NCBI GenBank assembly: GCA_024280295.1
Contig: JAJRQK010000053.1
Location: forward strand, 1-51,390
From: Bacteroidota bacterium
GTDB lineage: Bacteria > Bacteroidota > Bacteroidia > Flavobacteriales_D > Crocinitomicaceae
Length of the DNA: 51,390 nt
Direction: 5' to 3'
Below the pieces are notes generated by a model. That model ran no database searches. It worked only from the letters and a program-made list of their open reading frames with translations, and had not been told where the DNA came from. Positions 36,006-44,950 of this stretch are shown here, one piece after another; position 1 is the stretch's first letter, and the number at the start of each line of letters is the position of its first letter. A program made the position numbers and the translations under genes.

Positions 36006-36204
36006 TCCACGCTAAAGTCATACACATTGCCAAGTCGCTAAAAAAGCCAACCGCACGAACCAAAACTTGTCAAAGAGTATGCCTTTGCCAACGCTCAACG
36101 GGGCAGAATCAGTTGAAAAGCAGCAATATAATTTTAGGAAAACACTTCGTTCCGAACAAAACTTATAGCCGAATCGAAATTAGCATCTAAATTATCTAGA
36201 CATA
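36006..36204. other. Non-coding stretch after the nuclease fragment
   Basis: No gene or RNA recognised. The base composition is slightly richer in GC than its neighbours between 36030 and 36110 (CCGCACGAACC, GCCAACGCTCAACGGGGC), like foreign intergenic sequence brought in with the YhcG fragment. Confidence 0.35.
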
Positions 36205-36240
36205 AAAAATCCGCTGAATATGATTCAGCGGATTTTTTTT
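36205..36240. terminator. Bidirectional intrinsic terminator
   Basis: AAAAATCCGCTGAAT, loop ATG, ATTCAGCGGATTTTT then more T: a 15-bp stem including A/T tracts on both sides. It ends the minus-strand SPFH transcript and any plus-strand read-through. Confidence 0.85.
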
Positions 36241-36262
36241 ATTGAATTTTAAGCGCAGAGAA

Positions 36263-37129
36263 TCAGTTCGATTTCAAAATAGAAACTCCAGAACCAAAGA
36301 CGTTGCTCTCACCATAAGGTGATCCAATTCCATCCCACTTCTCCCATTTCTTCAATTCAATATAAGCAGGATTACGACCAATTTGCTCCGCCTCCAATTT
36401 AATTGCTTTTGCCTTATAGATTGCTGAAATTACTAAAGAGGAATCTCCACGTGCTTTCTCAATACGTGCATTTGCAAGGTATTCCTCCTCCTTTTGTTTC
36501 TCCTTAGCTGTAAGGTTACGTTGTTTTTGAGTTTCCTTACTCACAATTTCGGCAGCGATATTCTGTGGCAAATCAACATCCTTAATTTCGATGTACTCCA
36601 AGTTGATGTAGTTCTTCTTAAACTCCTTCTTAAGAATGGCACTCATTTCTTCCTCTAAAGCATCTCTTTTGGTGCTATAAACCTCTTCATAATTGTAATT
36701 ACCGATAACCTTCTTAATTGCACCTTGAGATTTATCATCAATAATAGTAATGTATCCCTCACCTACGTCAAGATGCAATTTTGCAGACTTACCTTTCTGA
36801 ACAGAATAATTCACTGCAACCTCTACAGTAATATTAGTACCATTCTTATCCATTACCGTTGAAGTATACGTTTTCGACTGCTGAAGTAGACTATACGTAA
36901 TCATTTCATTCCATGGTGCAATAAAATGCGTACCTTCATTATATGTTATACCAATCTCTACCCCATCTCCATAAGGTCGAAAAATAAACCCTTCTTCTCC
37001 AGGATCCACATCTTTCCATGACATTAATAGGACAACTACAACAATAAGTGAAATAACCCCAATTGCGACATAGCGACCAATTTTTTTAGGATCAATGTTG
37101 ATTGGAATTTGTGATTTAAAATCGTTCAT
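36263..37129 (-). CDS. SPFH/prohibitin-family membrane protein
   Basis: 288-residue protein. One N-terminal TM helix (VAIGVISLIVVVVLLMSW, about residues 20-37) is followed by an SPFH domain (DPGEEGFIFRPYGDGVEIG, then FIAPWNEMITY) and a charged helical C-terminal part (TQKQRNLTAKEKQKEEEYLA) typical of prohibitin/HflK-like proteins. Such proteins form ring assemblies that organise membrane domains and regulate membrane proteases such as FtsH. No protease gene is adjacent. It begins one base after the stop of a small membrane protein gene and is followed by a strong terminator. Confidence 0.88.
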   Translation of the reverse strand: MNDFKSQIPINIDPKKIGRYVAIGVISLIVVVVLLMSWKDVDPGEEGFIFRPYGDGVEIGITYNEGTHFIAPWNEMITYSLLQQSKTYTSTVMDKNGTNITVEVAVNYSVQKGKSAKLHLDVGEGYITIIDDKSQGAIKKVIGNYNYEEVYSTKRDALEEEMSAILKKEFKKNYINLEYIEIKDVDLPQNIAAEIVSKETQKQRNLTAKEKQKEEEYLANARIEKARGDSSLVISAIYKAKAIKLEAEQIGRNPAYIELKKWEKWDGIGSPYGESNVFGSGVSILKSN

Positions 37130-37130
37130 G

Positions 37131-37319
37131 TTAATTTTCTTTTGATTTTCGTTTTAAATAATCTATTACTAAATACGAAACACCAACAATTAGTGCTAAT
37201 GCGAGTACTTTGATAAATGGAGGTCCTTTTAACAGGTAACGAAAAGATAAAAAGATCGCTCCTCCAATAATCACAACACCGAACAGTATGCGGTAAATAA
37301 ATTGTGTCTTCTTGTCCAT
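37131..37319 (-). CDS. Small two-helix membrane protein linked to the SPFH gene
   Basis: 62-residue protein with two hydrophobic helices (RILFGVVIIGGAIFLSFRYL and FIKVLALALIVGVSYLVIDY) and a basic tail (KRKSKEN). It is the first gene of a two-gene operon; its stop is one base from the SPFH ATG. A TATCTTTG promoter element lies 20 bases upstream of its ATG. It is a candidate partner or assembly factor of the SPFH protein; this is inference from linkage only. Confidence 0.8.
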   Translation of the reverse strand: MDKKTQFIYRILFGVVIIGGAIFLSFRYLLKGPPFIKVLALALIVGVSYLVIDYLKRKSKEN

Positions 37320-37339
37320 TATCTCGTATTTAGATGCAT

Positions 37340-37347
37340 CAAAGATA
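37340..37347 (-). promoter_or_regulatory. -7 promoter element for the small protein/SPFH operon
   Basis: TATCTTTG on the minus strand, 20 bases before the ATG at 37319. No -33 match was found. Confidence 0.55.
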
Positions 37348-37456
37348 AGATTAAATTGACGTTAAGGCTGGAAATCGTACAAACGGAGTCATTCGGTGCC
37401 AGTTGGAATGAAACAATGAAGAAAACACTTGATCAGATTCTTTAATTAAAACATTT

Positions 37457-37519
37457 ACTTTATACATAAATGAGTAAAGTGTCATTAAAACAATTACCTT
37501 TGTAAGTGATTACTCACTT
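37457..37519 (+). promoter_or_regulatory. Promoter and candidate TetR operators
   Basis: The -7 element TACCTTTG is at 37495-37502, 19 bases before the TetR ATG. An upstream 24-base palindrome (37457-37480) reads ACTTTA-2-CAT-2-ATG-2-TAAAGT. A downstream one (37504-37519) reads AAGTGA-TTAC-TCACTT. Both contain a GAGTAA half-site (direct in the first, reversed in the second). They flank the -7 element, as expected for autorepression. Confidence 0.5.
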
Positions 37520-37521
37520 TT

Positions 37522-38049
37522 ATGACAAAAAAGCAACAAAATATAATTAATTCAGCATTGAAATTATTCGCGAAGAATGGTTTTGATTCAACTTCTACGA
37601 ACATAATCGCGAAAGATGCAGGCGTATCAGAAGGACTTATTTTCCGGCATTTCGGAAACAAAGAGGGATTGCTCGATGCGATTATACAAGCAGGTTTAGA
37701 AAAAGCCCATGAGTATTTTGCGCTTGTCATGATGGAAGAAGATCCATCTAACAGAATTAGAAAAGCGCTCTCTTTACCCTTCATTGTAGAAAAAGAAGAG
37801 TATAATTTCTGGAGATTGACATATACCCTCAAATGGCAACGAAGAGCTTATGAAGATGCTGCTTTTGACGCTTTCGAAGAGTCAATGATAGATGCTTTTA
37901 CGCAACTTGAATACAAAGACCCCATTTCGGAAGCAAAACTAATTGAAGTATTTATCGATGGAATTGCCACAGAACTACTTTTAAAGGATGGTCAAAACTC
38001 TGCCCCACTTCTGAATGCGATATTAATAAAATACAAATTGAACAACTAA
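37522..38049 (+). CDS. TetR/AcrR-family transcriptional regulator
   Basis: 175-residue regulator. The N-terminal HTH (about residues 6-50) is NSALKLFAKNGFDSTSTNII, then AKDAGVSEGLIFRHFGNKEG. The C-terminal ligand-binding domain is helical and not assignable. It probably represses its own operon, which includes the SDR gene starting 5 bases after its stop. Palindromes on both sides of the promoter are candidate operators. The inducer may be a substrate of the SDR. Confidence 0.9.
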   Translation: MTKKQQNIINSALKLFAKNGFDSTSTNIIAKDAGVSEGLIFRHFGNKEGLLDAIIQAGLEKAHEYFALVMMEEDPSNRIRKALSLPFIVEKEEYNFWRLTYTLKWQRRAYEDAAFDAFEESMIDAFTQLEYKDPISEAKLIEVFIDGIATELLLKDGQNSAPLLNAILIKYKLNN

Positions 38050-38054
38050 TAATT

Positions 38055-39104
38055 ATGATTGATACATCAAAACCAATATTAGTCACTGGTGCTACTGGAT
38101 ATGTTGCTGGTAGACTTGTTGAGAAACTATTAAGTAAAGGACACACCGTACATGCTGCCATCCGAGACCCTGAAAACAAGGAAAAAACAAAATACTTAGA
38201 TTTACTTGCTGAGAAAAGTTCTGGAAGCATCATTTATTTTAAGAGTGACTTACTAGAAGAAGGTTCATACGATGCTGCTATGAAGAATTGCGAATTGATT
38301 TTTCATACTGCTTCTCCATTCATTAGAAATGTAAATGATCCTCAAACTGATTTGGTTGATCCTGCAAAAAAAGGAACGCGCAATGTTCTAAGGTCGGCAA
38401 ATCGAATAGAGTGTGTAAAGCGTGTTGTATTAACAAGTAGTTGTGCATCTATTTATGGTGATGCTGTTGATCTACTTGAGATGCCAAACAATGAGCTTAC
38501 AGAGGAAACATGGAACACTACCTCTTCATTGGAACACCAGCCTTACTCCTACTCTAAAACTGAAGCAGAAAAGGAAGCTTGGAAAATTCAAAAGGAACAA
38601 AACCAATGGGACTTGGTTGCCATAAACCCTTCATTTGTTCTTGGCCCAGGAATCAATCCACACGCGAAATCTGAATCTTATGACATCATAAAACAAATGG
38701 CTGGAGGCGATTTCAAAATGGGAACACCTAATTTCAACATTGGCTGCATAGACGTACGTGATTTAGCTGAGGCTCATTATCGAGCAGGAACATTACCTGA
38801 AGCACAAGGAAGGTACATCATTTCAGGGTCAAACGCTGGATTTAAAGAATTAGCAGGATATGTCAAAGCCAAGTTTCCCAATTATCCAATCTCAACTCGA
38901 ACCGTACCAAAATGGCTCTTATGGCTGATTGCCCCGAAAGTTGGAATGACACGGAAAGAAGTTAAGCTAAATGTGGGGTATCCATGGGTAGCAAATAATT
39001 CAAAAAGCATAAAAGAATTGGGCATGAAATATCGGTCGTTAGAATCTACAGTCACTGAGTTTTTCCAACAATTAGTTGATGCTGGGGAAATCCCGAAGAG
39101 GTGA
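38055..39104 (+). CDS. NAD(P)-dependent extended SDR (dihydroflavonol reductase-like)
   Basis: 349-residue extended short-chain dehydrogenase. The nucleotide motif is VTGATGYVAGRLVEKL (TGxxGxxA), with the catalytic YSYSKTEAEKEAW (YxxxK) at about residues 170-175 and the preceding LTSSCASIYG with the catalytic Ser. A substrate-domain NPSFVLGPG block is also present. This subgroup (DFR/cinnamoyl-CoA/aldehyde reductase-like) reduces ketones or aldehydes; the exact substrate is unknown. It is regulated together with the TetR gene just upstream. Confidence 0.88.
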   Translation: MIDTSKPILVTGATGYVAGRLVEKLLSKGHTVHAAIRDPENKEKTKYLDLLAEKSSGSIIYFKSDLLEEGSYDAAMKNCELIFHTASPFIRNVNDPQTDLVDPAKKGTRNVLRSANRIECVKRVVLTSSCASIYGDAVDLLEMPNNELTEETWNTTSSLEHQPYSYSKTEAEKEAWKIQKEQNQWDLVAINPSFVLGPGINPHAKSESYDIIKQMAGGDFKMGTPNFNIGCIDVRDLAEAHYRAGTLPEAQGRYIISGSNAGFKELAGYVKAKFPNYPISTRTVPKWLLWLIAPKVGMTRKEVKLNVGYPWVANNSKSIKELGMKYRSLESTVTEFFQQLVDAGEIPKR

Positions 39105-39110
39105 AATTAG

Positions 39111-39175
39111 ATTTTAAGACTTGAAGATAATAAGACTGATAGACTCGAAGATGTTAAGACAGAAGGACTGGATGG
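39111..39175 (+). repeat. Dispersed purine-rich repeat, copy C (doubled form)
   Basis: TTTTAAGACTTGAAGATAAT, then a second unit TAGACTCGAAGATGTTAAGA, and the shared tail AGAAGGACTGGATGG. The tail AAGGACTGGATGG is identical to the copy at 41859. Confidence 0.55.
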
Positions 39176-39184
39176 AAATAGAAA

Positions 39185-40081
39185 TTAAAACAGGGTAATT
39201 TGCTGTGGTTGGAAATTATTTTTTTCCTGGCCATCAGCTATTTCAACATGATGTCCAATCATTTTCTTGAGTGAGTACATGAATTGCTTATGATCATTTT
39301 CTACAACAAGAATGTCACCATATAAGCCAACAAATGTTCCAGAAATTCTTTTTTGAGTTTCTTCGGATAGATCGATTATTGTTTGGTGAAGTAAAATTGA
39401 TTTAGGGTTGTAGGTTAATTCTAAGTTGTATATTCTATTGGTGTGAAGTGGTATTTCTAAATCTGATTGAATAGTTGAAATAAGATCGTTTAAAGAACCT
39501 CTTGCCGAATTTTCATCTAACCTGTATCTTAGAATTGAACGCTTTTTCTTTCCTAAAACAACTTCTGGGAGCTTCAATTGTTTACTAATTAGTTCTTCGT
39601 TATAACGCGCTTCATAGGCATTTTCGCAAGTCAAAATATGTGCAACAACTCTTGCGCCTTGCTCTACCCAACGAACTTCTTTTCGGCGATCACTTGATAT
39701 TCCTACTTTGATAAGACCATCAGTGAAATAAGCTAGATAAACAATATGCTTCGTATTATTATAGGCTCGCTGCTGAGGACTAATATCAGATTTCGCCATG
39801 TGATAGAACGACGGGTTAAATCCTGTTTTATCGAAGCAAGTATAGCAAGATGAATTAGTTGTGTTTTCCAATTTCACTTGCTCTTGACAAGGAGAGCCTT
39901 CTAACAATTCGAGATTAAAACTACCTGTGCAATATTTTTCAGCGTTTGCTTCTAAAGTAAATGCGTCATTCTTCAAAATATAGTTCCAACGCTTGATCGT
40001 TTGACTGTTATGCTCATCTACTTCCAAGTATGGACCATTTTGATCGAATCCATAGCCAATAAATACGTTAAAGCTTCCCAT
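39185..40081 (-). CDS. DUF2797-domain protein
   Basis: 298-residue protein with DUF2797 features as I recall them: YCTGSFNLELLEGSPC, then SSCYTCFDKTGF with paired cysteines that may bind zinc. The AYNNTKHIVYLAYFTDGLIK block followed by VGISSDRR resembles a GIY-YIG/T5orf172-like core. A YEARYNEELISKQLKL helix follows. Function is unknown. Nuclease activity is possible but the catalytic set is not established. The TTG at 40108 lies inside the -7 element, so the ATG at 40081 is used. The gene is divergent from prfC. Confidence 0.8.
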   Translation of the reverse strand: MGSFNVFIGYGFDQNGPYLEVDEHNSQTIKRWNYILKNDAFTLEANAEKYCTGSFNLELLEGSPCQEQVKLENTTNSSCYTCFDKTGFNPSFYHMAKSDISPQQRAYNNTKHIVYLAYFTDGLIKVGISSDRRKEVRWVEQGARVVAHILTCENAYEARYNEELISKQLKLPEVVLGKKKRSILRYRLDENSARGSLNDLISTIQSDLEIPLHTNRIYNLELTYNPKSILLHQTIIDLSEETQKRISGTFVGLYGDILVVENDHKQFMYSLKKMIGHHVEIADGQEKNNFQPQQITLF

Positions 40082-40105
40082 TTGTGTTAATAATTCTTGA
40101 ATCAA

Positions 40106-40113
40106 CAAATATA
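40106..40113 (-). promoter_or_regulatory. -7 promoter element for the DUF2797 gene
   Basis: TATATTTG on the minus strand, 24 bases before the ATG at 40081. It excludes the TTG start at 40108. Confidence 0.55.
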
Positions 40114-40145
40114 CCGAATGCGATCAGTCCATCACTTCGAATTCG

Positions 40146-40153
40146 TACATTTG
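40146..40153 (+). promoter_or_regulatory. -7 promoter element for prfC
   Basis: TACATTTG, perfect match, 19 bases before the ATG at 40173. Confidence 0.55.
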
Positions 40154-40172
40154 CGCACTGAAATCGGTGATT

Positions 40173-41768
40173 ATGAGTTACGAAGTTGAAATTGAAAAGC
40201 GCAGAACATTTGGAATTATTTCTCACCCAGATGCTGGTAAAACAACCCTAACGGAGAAATTGCTTCTTTTTGGAGGCGCAATCCAATCTGCAGGAGCTGT
40301 AAAAAGCAATAAGATCAAAAAAACCGCAACTTCCGATTTCATGGAGATTGAGAAGCAACGTGGAATTTCGGTAGCGACTTCTGTAATGGCTTTCAATTAC
40401 GCAGGCAAGCAAATTAATATTTTAGATACTCCAGGTCACAAGGATTTCGCGGAAGATACATTTAGAACATTAACCGCAGTGGATAGTGTGATTTTGGTTG
40501 TCGATGTTGCAAGTGGTGTAGAGGCGCAAACAGAACGATTAATGGAAGTTTGTCGTATGAGAAAAACTCCTGTGCTTATTTTCGTGAATAAGATGGATCG
40601 TGATGGGAAGGAAGCTTTCGATTTATTAGATGAACTGGAGGAAAAACTTCAGATCAAAGTCCGACCGCTTACATGGCCAATTGGAATGGGAGATCGTTTT
40701 AAAGGAGTTTACAATCTTTACGATCACAGTCTCAACCTTTTCGCTGCGAATAAAACAAGCATCTCAGAAGAAATAGTCCCCATTAAAGATTTATCAGATT
40801 CACTATTAGACGAACTAGTTACTGAAGAGTTTGCAAACGAATTACGAGAGGAAGTTGAAATAATCGAAGGTGTTTATGATGAATTTGATCGTGAAGAGTA
40901 TTTAGCTGGTGATCTTGCTCCTGTGTTCTTTGGTTCAGCGATGAACAACTTTGGTGTGAAGGAACTACTCGATGCATTTTGTCGTATTTCCCCTGCTCCG
41001 AGAGGTCGAGATACAGACCAAGGATTCATAGAGCCAAACGATGATAAGTTTTCAGGATTTGTATTTAAAATACATGCTAATCTTGATCCAAAACACAGAG
41101 ATCGAATTGCATTTTTACGTATCGTATCAGGTGAATTTAAACGCAACACTTTCTACCAACACAGTAGAATTGCGAAGAAGATTAAATTCTCGAATCCAAC
41201 TGCATTCATGGCAAAGGAAAAGAGTGTTATTGAAACTGCTTATCCTGGAGATGTTATTGGATTGTACGATTCTGGGAACTTTAAAATTGGCGATACGCTG
41301 AGTGAAACTGGGAATTTTAACTTTAAAGGCATTCCGAGTTTTTCTCCAGAGATTTTCATGGAATTGGAGAATTTAGATCCTATGAAATCGAAGCAACTAG
41401 ACAAAGGAATTAGACAATTAATGGATGAAGGGGTTGCACAGATGTTTATCCGTCAGCCTGGAAATCGTAAAATTATTGGTACAGTAGGGCAACTTCAATT
41501 TGAGGTCATCAATTACCGTTTGGAGCATGAATATGGCGCTAAATGTCGATTTGCACCGCGAAATTATACGAAAGCTTGTTGGATAACATCAGATAACATT
41601 GATCAAATAGCTGCATTCAAGCGAGCTAAGGCAAGTCACATTGCGTTAGATAAAGATGATAATTTGGTCTTCTTAGCTGAGACTCCGTTTTTATTGACAA
41701 TGGCAGAGAAGGATTATCCGGATTTGACATTTCATCAGACATCGGAGTTTAAATTGGAAATGGAATGA
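40173..41768 (+). CDS. prfC: Peptide chain release factor 3
   Basis: 531-residue translational GTPase that recycles RF1/RF2 after peptide release. G motifs: P-loop [20 protein letters not shown]; switch [12 protein letters not shown]3 [15 protein letters not shown]4 FVNKMDRDG. The C-terminal domains carry [15 protein letters not shown]. Length is standard. The open frame reaches a GTG at 40167, but the ATG at 40173 ([20 protein letters not shown]) fits the family. It is divergent from the DUF2797 gene across a short double promoter. Confidence 0.96.
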   Translation: MSYEVEIEKRRTFGIISHPDAGKTTLTEKLLLFGGAIQSAGAVKSNKIKKTATSDFMEIEKQRGISVATSVMAFNYAGKQINILDTPGHKDFAEDTFRTLTAVDSVILVVDVASGVEAQTERLMEVCRMRKTPVLIFVNKMDRDGKEAFDLLDELEEKLQIKVRPLTWPIGMGDRFKGVYNLYDHSLNLFAANKTSISEEIVPIKDLSDSLLDELVTEEFANELREEVEIIEGVYDEFDREEYLAGDLAPVFFGSAMNNFGVKELLDAFCRISPAPRGRDTDQGFIEPNDDKFSGFVFKIHANLDPKHRDRIAFLRIVSGEFKRNTFYQHSRIAKKIKFSNPTAFMAKEKSVIETAYPGDVIGLYDSGNFKIGDTLSETGNFNFKGIPSFSPEIFMELENLDPMKSKQLDKGIRQLMDEGVAQMFIRQPGNRKIIGTVGQLQFEVINYRLEHEYGAKCRFAPRNYTKACWITSDNIDQIAAFKRAKASHIALDKDDNLVFLAETPFLLTMAEKDYPDLTFHQTSEFKLEME

Positions 41769-41858
41769 AGTAGAATTGGATGAACACTGATGCCGCAGAT
41801 TAAGCTGATTTTATGATTTTGGCATAGATTATTTGAAGTGTTCTAGTAGATAATAAGG

Positions 41859-41897
41859 TTTTAAGACTCGAAGACATAAGACTGAAGGACTGGATGG
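41859..41897 (+). repeat. Dispersed purine-rich repeat, copy B
   Basis: TTTTAAGACTCGAAGACA, then TAAGACTGAAGGACTGGATG. The first 26 bases are identical to copy A at 5609, and the last 13 match copy C at 39111. Confidence 0.6.
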
Positions 41898-41943
41898 ATG
41901 AAGTGTTAGATTAAGAAATGTAGATTTAGATTCAGATGTGAAA

Positions 41944-42000
41944 GCGTTAGGGATAGTAGCGACATCCTTTTGTCAAAAAGATACAGCGAATAGCCCGCTC
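41944..42000 (+). repeat. Conserved intergenic hairpin element, copy 1
   Basis: Conserved arms AGCGACATCC (41958-41967) and AAAGATACAGCG (41977-41988) flank a short hairpin (CTTTT, loop GTC, AAAAAG). Outer bases GCGTTAGGGATAG and TAGCCCGCTCG are also partly shared with copy 2 at 47941. A 63-codon open frame across it (41938-42129) is not a gene. It lies just past the 3' end of the minus-strand methyltransferase gene. Confidence 0.65.
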
Positions 42001-42017
42001 GAACGCCCAAAAAGAAA

Positions 42018-42821
42018 TTACCGATCTTTTCTTGCTACTATTGAATATACCATCGGGATTTTATTACCAATATGCTCAATTCTATACTTCCCAGCTTCAA
42101 ATTCATCAGTATGGCGGAAACAATTATAGGGTGAGTAATCAAACTCATCAAGAATCTCAATTTTTAACCCGTTAGATAGCAGGGCATTTACAACTTCACT
42201 AATGGGGTGATTCCAAGTAATCGAATCGAATTTCTCATTAGATTCTTTAGTCGCACAAGTCCCATCTAACTCCTCAATAATTGCTTCAGAATTGAAATAA
42301 TTGTAGCCAACCCTTGAAAAATCATCATCAAACATCCAAACAACTGGGTGAAATTCAACAAATACTAGTTTTCCACCTGGCTTTAAGAAATGAGAAACAA
42401 CTTTTGCCCATTTATCCATATCTGGCAACCAACCAATGGTGCCATAACTCGTAAAGACGATATCGAATTTATCATCTAAGTGATTTGGTAAATCGTAGAC
42501 ATCTGAACAAATAAACTTAGCAGATTGCTTGGTTTTCAGAGCCAATTCGGTTGCACGTTCTATCGCAATATTAGATAAATCAACCCCTGTTATATTTGCT
42601 CCCAACCTACTCATTGAAATAGTATCCTGACCAAAGTGACATTGTAAATGTAAAATAGATTTCCCTTCCAAATTAGTGAGGTAGCCTAACTCAATGTCAT
42701 TCAAAGATGATGCTCCAGAAATAAATGCATCGTTCTTATAGAAATCTGAATCGACGTGTTTTTCAGTCCTGCGATTCCATGATTCACGATTTATTTCAAG
42801 ATAGCCTTCATTTTCGCTCAT
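42018..42821 (-). CDS. Class I SAM-dependent methyltransferase
   Basis: 267-residue methyltransferase. The SAM site is ILHLQCHFGQDTISMSRLGA (about residues 55-74), followed by TGVDLSNIAIERA, a D in FICSDVYDLP, and the motif IV-like FDIVFTSYGTIGWLPDMDKW. It resembles small-molecule methyltransferases (methyltransf_11/25 class) with an N-terminal NRESWNRRTEKH start. Substrate is unknown. The gene stands alone at the edge of the accessory stretch; its 3' end abuts the conserved hairpin element. Confidence 0.88.
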   Translation of the reverse strand: MSENEGYLEINRESWNRRTEKHVDSDFYKNDAFISGASSLNDIELGYLTNLEGKSILHLQCHFGQDTISMSRLGANITGVDLSNIAIERATELALKTKQSAKFICSDVYDLPNHLDDKFDIVFTSYGTIGWLPDMDKWAKVVSHFLKPGGKLVFVEFHPVVWMFDDDFSRVGYNYFNSEAIIEELDGTCATKESNEKFDSITWNHPISEVVNALLSNGLKIEILDEFDYSPYNCFRHTDEFEAGKYRIEHIGNKIPMVYSIVARKDR

Positions 42822-42865
42822 AAAAATTTTATTATACTACGAATATACAAATGATATATAAAGTG

Positions 42866-42873
42866 TATATTTG
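42866..42873 (+). promoter_or_regulatory. -7 promoter element for the glycine-rich T9SS gene
   Basis: TATATTTG, perfect match. It gives an 80-90 base leader before ATG 42959; the leader contains a hairpin-capable ATACTTA/TAAGTAT pair (42885-42891 and 42905-42911). Confidence 0.45.
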
Positions 42874-42958
42874 AAGTCTGATAAATACTTAACTGCTAAG
42901 GGACTAAGTATACAAAAGGCAAAGTCTTCTTACAGAAAGCTTTTAAAAGCGTTGAATT

Positions 42959-44311
42959 ATGAATATGATTGTTAGAATCTTTGCCACTTGCATACTAATT
43001 GGATTAGCTGTAAATAAGTCCTTTTCTCAAGTAACCTATAATTATACAGGAGCTGTACAGACATACACAGTACCGCTATTCGTCACGCAATTGATAATAG
43101 ATATGGCTGGGGCAAGCGGAGGAAACTCATTTGGGCTTGCAGTAGTAAATACCCCAGGTTTAGGTGGCCGTGTTCAAACAACACTAAATGTTACTCCTGG
43201 AGATGTTTTGAATATCTATGTTGGAGGAAGAGGCGTTGATGGATCTGCAACTGGTATTGTAGCTGGTGGCTGGAATGGTGGCGGAAATGCTTATACGGCA
43301 TTTGGACTTTATTCTGGAGGTTCTGGAGGTGGAGGATCAGATATACGCTTTGGCGGAACAGCATTCGCAAATAGGTTAGTTATTGCTAGTGGCGGCGGCG
43401 GTGCTGCTACGAATACATTTTCAGGTGGAGATCATGGTGGAAATGGCGGTGGCTTAGTTGGACTTAATGGTGTATCGGGAGATCTACTTCCTACCACATT
43501 CGGCTTCGGTGGCACACAAGTAGCAGGTGGTGCGGGTGGTTTCTTCGCCCCTTATGTCCCAGGAGTTAATGGAACACTAGGACTTGGAGGCGATGCAGGT
43601 AGTGATAGCGCTGGTGGTGGCGCAGGCGGTGGTTATTATGGTGGTGGCGGTGGCTGCTGGGCAGGTGGCGGCGGTGGTAGTAGTTATGTTACTCCTGTTG
43701 GGTCATCTTTAACTACCCACACTCCAGGTTTTCAAACTGGTAATGGGTATATCTCAATTACAGGAATAATTATTCCACTCCCAATATCACTTTCTTTATT
43801 TCGCTCAAATTGTACTGAAGAAAACGTAGAGTTAACTTGGCAAACAACATCTGAGGAAGACAACAATTACTTTAGCATAGAAAAGAGTCTTGATGGAGTT
43901 GATTTTTATGAAATCGGTCAAACAAAAGGAAACGGAAATAGTAATCAAATAATAAACTACCGTTTCATAGATACGGAAAATGCAGGACTAGCTTATTACC
44001 GATTAAAACAAGTAGATTTTAATGGCAAATTTGACTATTCGAATATCATTTTTGAATCATGCAGAAATCAAGTAACAGAAATTACAATTGCCCCAAACCC
44101 TTCTAATGGTATTTTCACTGTTGATTTTGGAACTGAATTAATCGAAGCCCAATTATATGTTAGTACAACTTTAGGTGAAACTATTATGACTAAGTTAATT
44201 TCTAATCAAAAAAACATGGTCATAAGTTTAGATGATTTCCCTAAAGGAGTTTATCATTTAACGCTGATTAATAATGGACAAAAGGAAGTAAAGAAATTGG
44301 TAAAGCTTTAA
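42959..44311 (+). CDS. Glycine-rich exported protein with T9SS sorting domain
   Basis: 450-residue secreted protein. A signal peptide (to about NKSFSQ) is followed by VTYNYTGAVQTYTVP, a typical start of the Gly_rich family. Next come about 200 residues of glycine-rich repeats (GGSGGGGSDIRFGG, GGGAGGGYYGGGGGCWAGGG) resembling the ALK-type glycine-rich domain. From about residue 275 there is a short Fn3-like/linker domain common in Bacteroidota (ISLSLFRSNCTEENVELTWQ, then YYRLKQVDFNGKF). The type A T9SS domain ends the protein (ITIAPNPSNGIFTVDF, FPKGVYHLTLINNG, KLVKL). Likely a surface or matrix protein; ligand unknown. Confidence 0.88.
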   Translation: MNMIVRIFATCILIGLAVNKSFSQVTYNYTGAVQTYTVPLFVTQLIIDMAGASGGNSFGLAVVNTPGLGGRVQTTLNVTPGDVLNIYVGGRGVDGSATGIVAGGWNGGGNAYTAFGLYSGGSGGGGSDIRFGGTAFANRLVIASGGGGAATNTFSGGDHGGNGGGLVGLNGVSGDLLPTTFGFGGTQVAGGAGGFFAPYVPGVNGTLGLGGDAGSDSAGGGAGGGYYGGGGGCWAGGGGGSSYVTPVGSSLTTHTPGFQTGNGYISITGIIIPLPISLSLFRSNCTEENVELTWQTTSEEDNNYFSIEKSLDGVDFYEIGQTKGNGNSNQIINYRFIDTENAGLAYYRLKQVDFNGKFDYSNIIFESCRNQVTEITIAPNPSNGIFTVDFGTELIEAQLYVSTTLGETIMTKLISNQKNMVISLDDFPKGVYHLTLINNGQKEVKKLVKL

Positions 44312-44466
44312 ACCATCTAAAATAATCGTCAATCATTAATTCGACGAAACGAAAAAACATGTAGTTGACTATATTACAATATTTTAAGCAATAAAAACTA
44401 AGCCAAAAAGTTGGAACAAACCGAAAAGACTTAAAACTGAAGTAGGTGAAAATTTAAATAAAAAAA

Positions 44467-44940
44467 ATGAAATATTTCAACACATTATGCATCGTAAGTT
44501 GTTTATTATTTTTCAATTCTTGTAAAAATGATAAACCTTCATCAATCAGCCCAAGTTCAAATAATGAGGACACATTTTTAACAGCCACAATAAATGGTGA
44601 GGATGTGGCAGCAACAATGGCTGTTTTAGCAATAAAAGTAGAAGTTAGTGGCGTTTCCTTTAACACCATAGTAGCGGAAGATAAAACCAATGGTTGTAAT
44701 TTTAATTTATACCATAAAGTGACTGCTAAAGGATCACCACAAGATGTTCAAGCTTTCAGCATTGGATATAAAGAAATAGGATATATAGCTACTAAAGAAA
44801 ATTTGAAATTTGAAATCACCGATGAAAGCAACACTCATTTAGAAGGTACATTTTCTTTTACAGCAAAAAAAATTGGCGGTGATGCAACAACTACAGTTAC
44901 TAATGGGAAATTTAGAGCAAAGAAGAAGGGTTGGAATTAG
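44467..44940 (+). CDS. DUF6252-like lipoprotein
   Basis: 157-residue lipoprotein. The signal peptide YFNTLCIVSCLLFFNSC ends in a lipobox (Cys19). The mature part starts with a Ser/Asn linker, then the motif DTFLTATINGEDVAA and, near the end, LEGTFSFTAKK followed by TTVTNGKFRAKK. This is the pattern I associate with DUF6252 lipoproteins (a beta sandwich of unknown role). It is followed by an attC-like element and then the broken acetyltransferase gene. Confidence 0.75.
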   Translation: MKYFNTLCIVSCLLFFNSCKNDKPSSISPSSNNEDTFLTATINGEDVAATMAVLAIKVEVSGVSFNTIVAEDKTNGCNFNLYHKVTAKGSPQDVQAFSIGYKEIGYIATKENLKFEITDESNTHLEGTFSFTAKKIGGDATTTVTNGKFRAKKKGWN

Positions 44941-44950
44941 GACGTAAAAG

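Noticed and set aside
41938-42129. 63-codon open frame after prfC
   Set aside because: It runs through the conserved intergenic hairpin element and the antisense 3' end of the methyltransferase gene; no promoter or protein-like composition.
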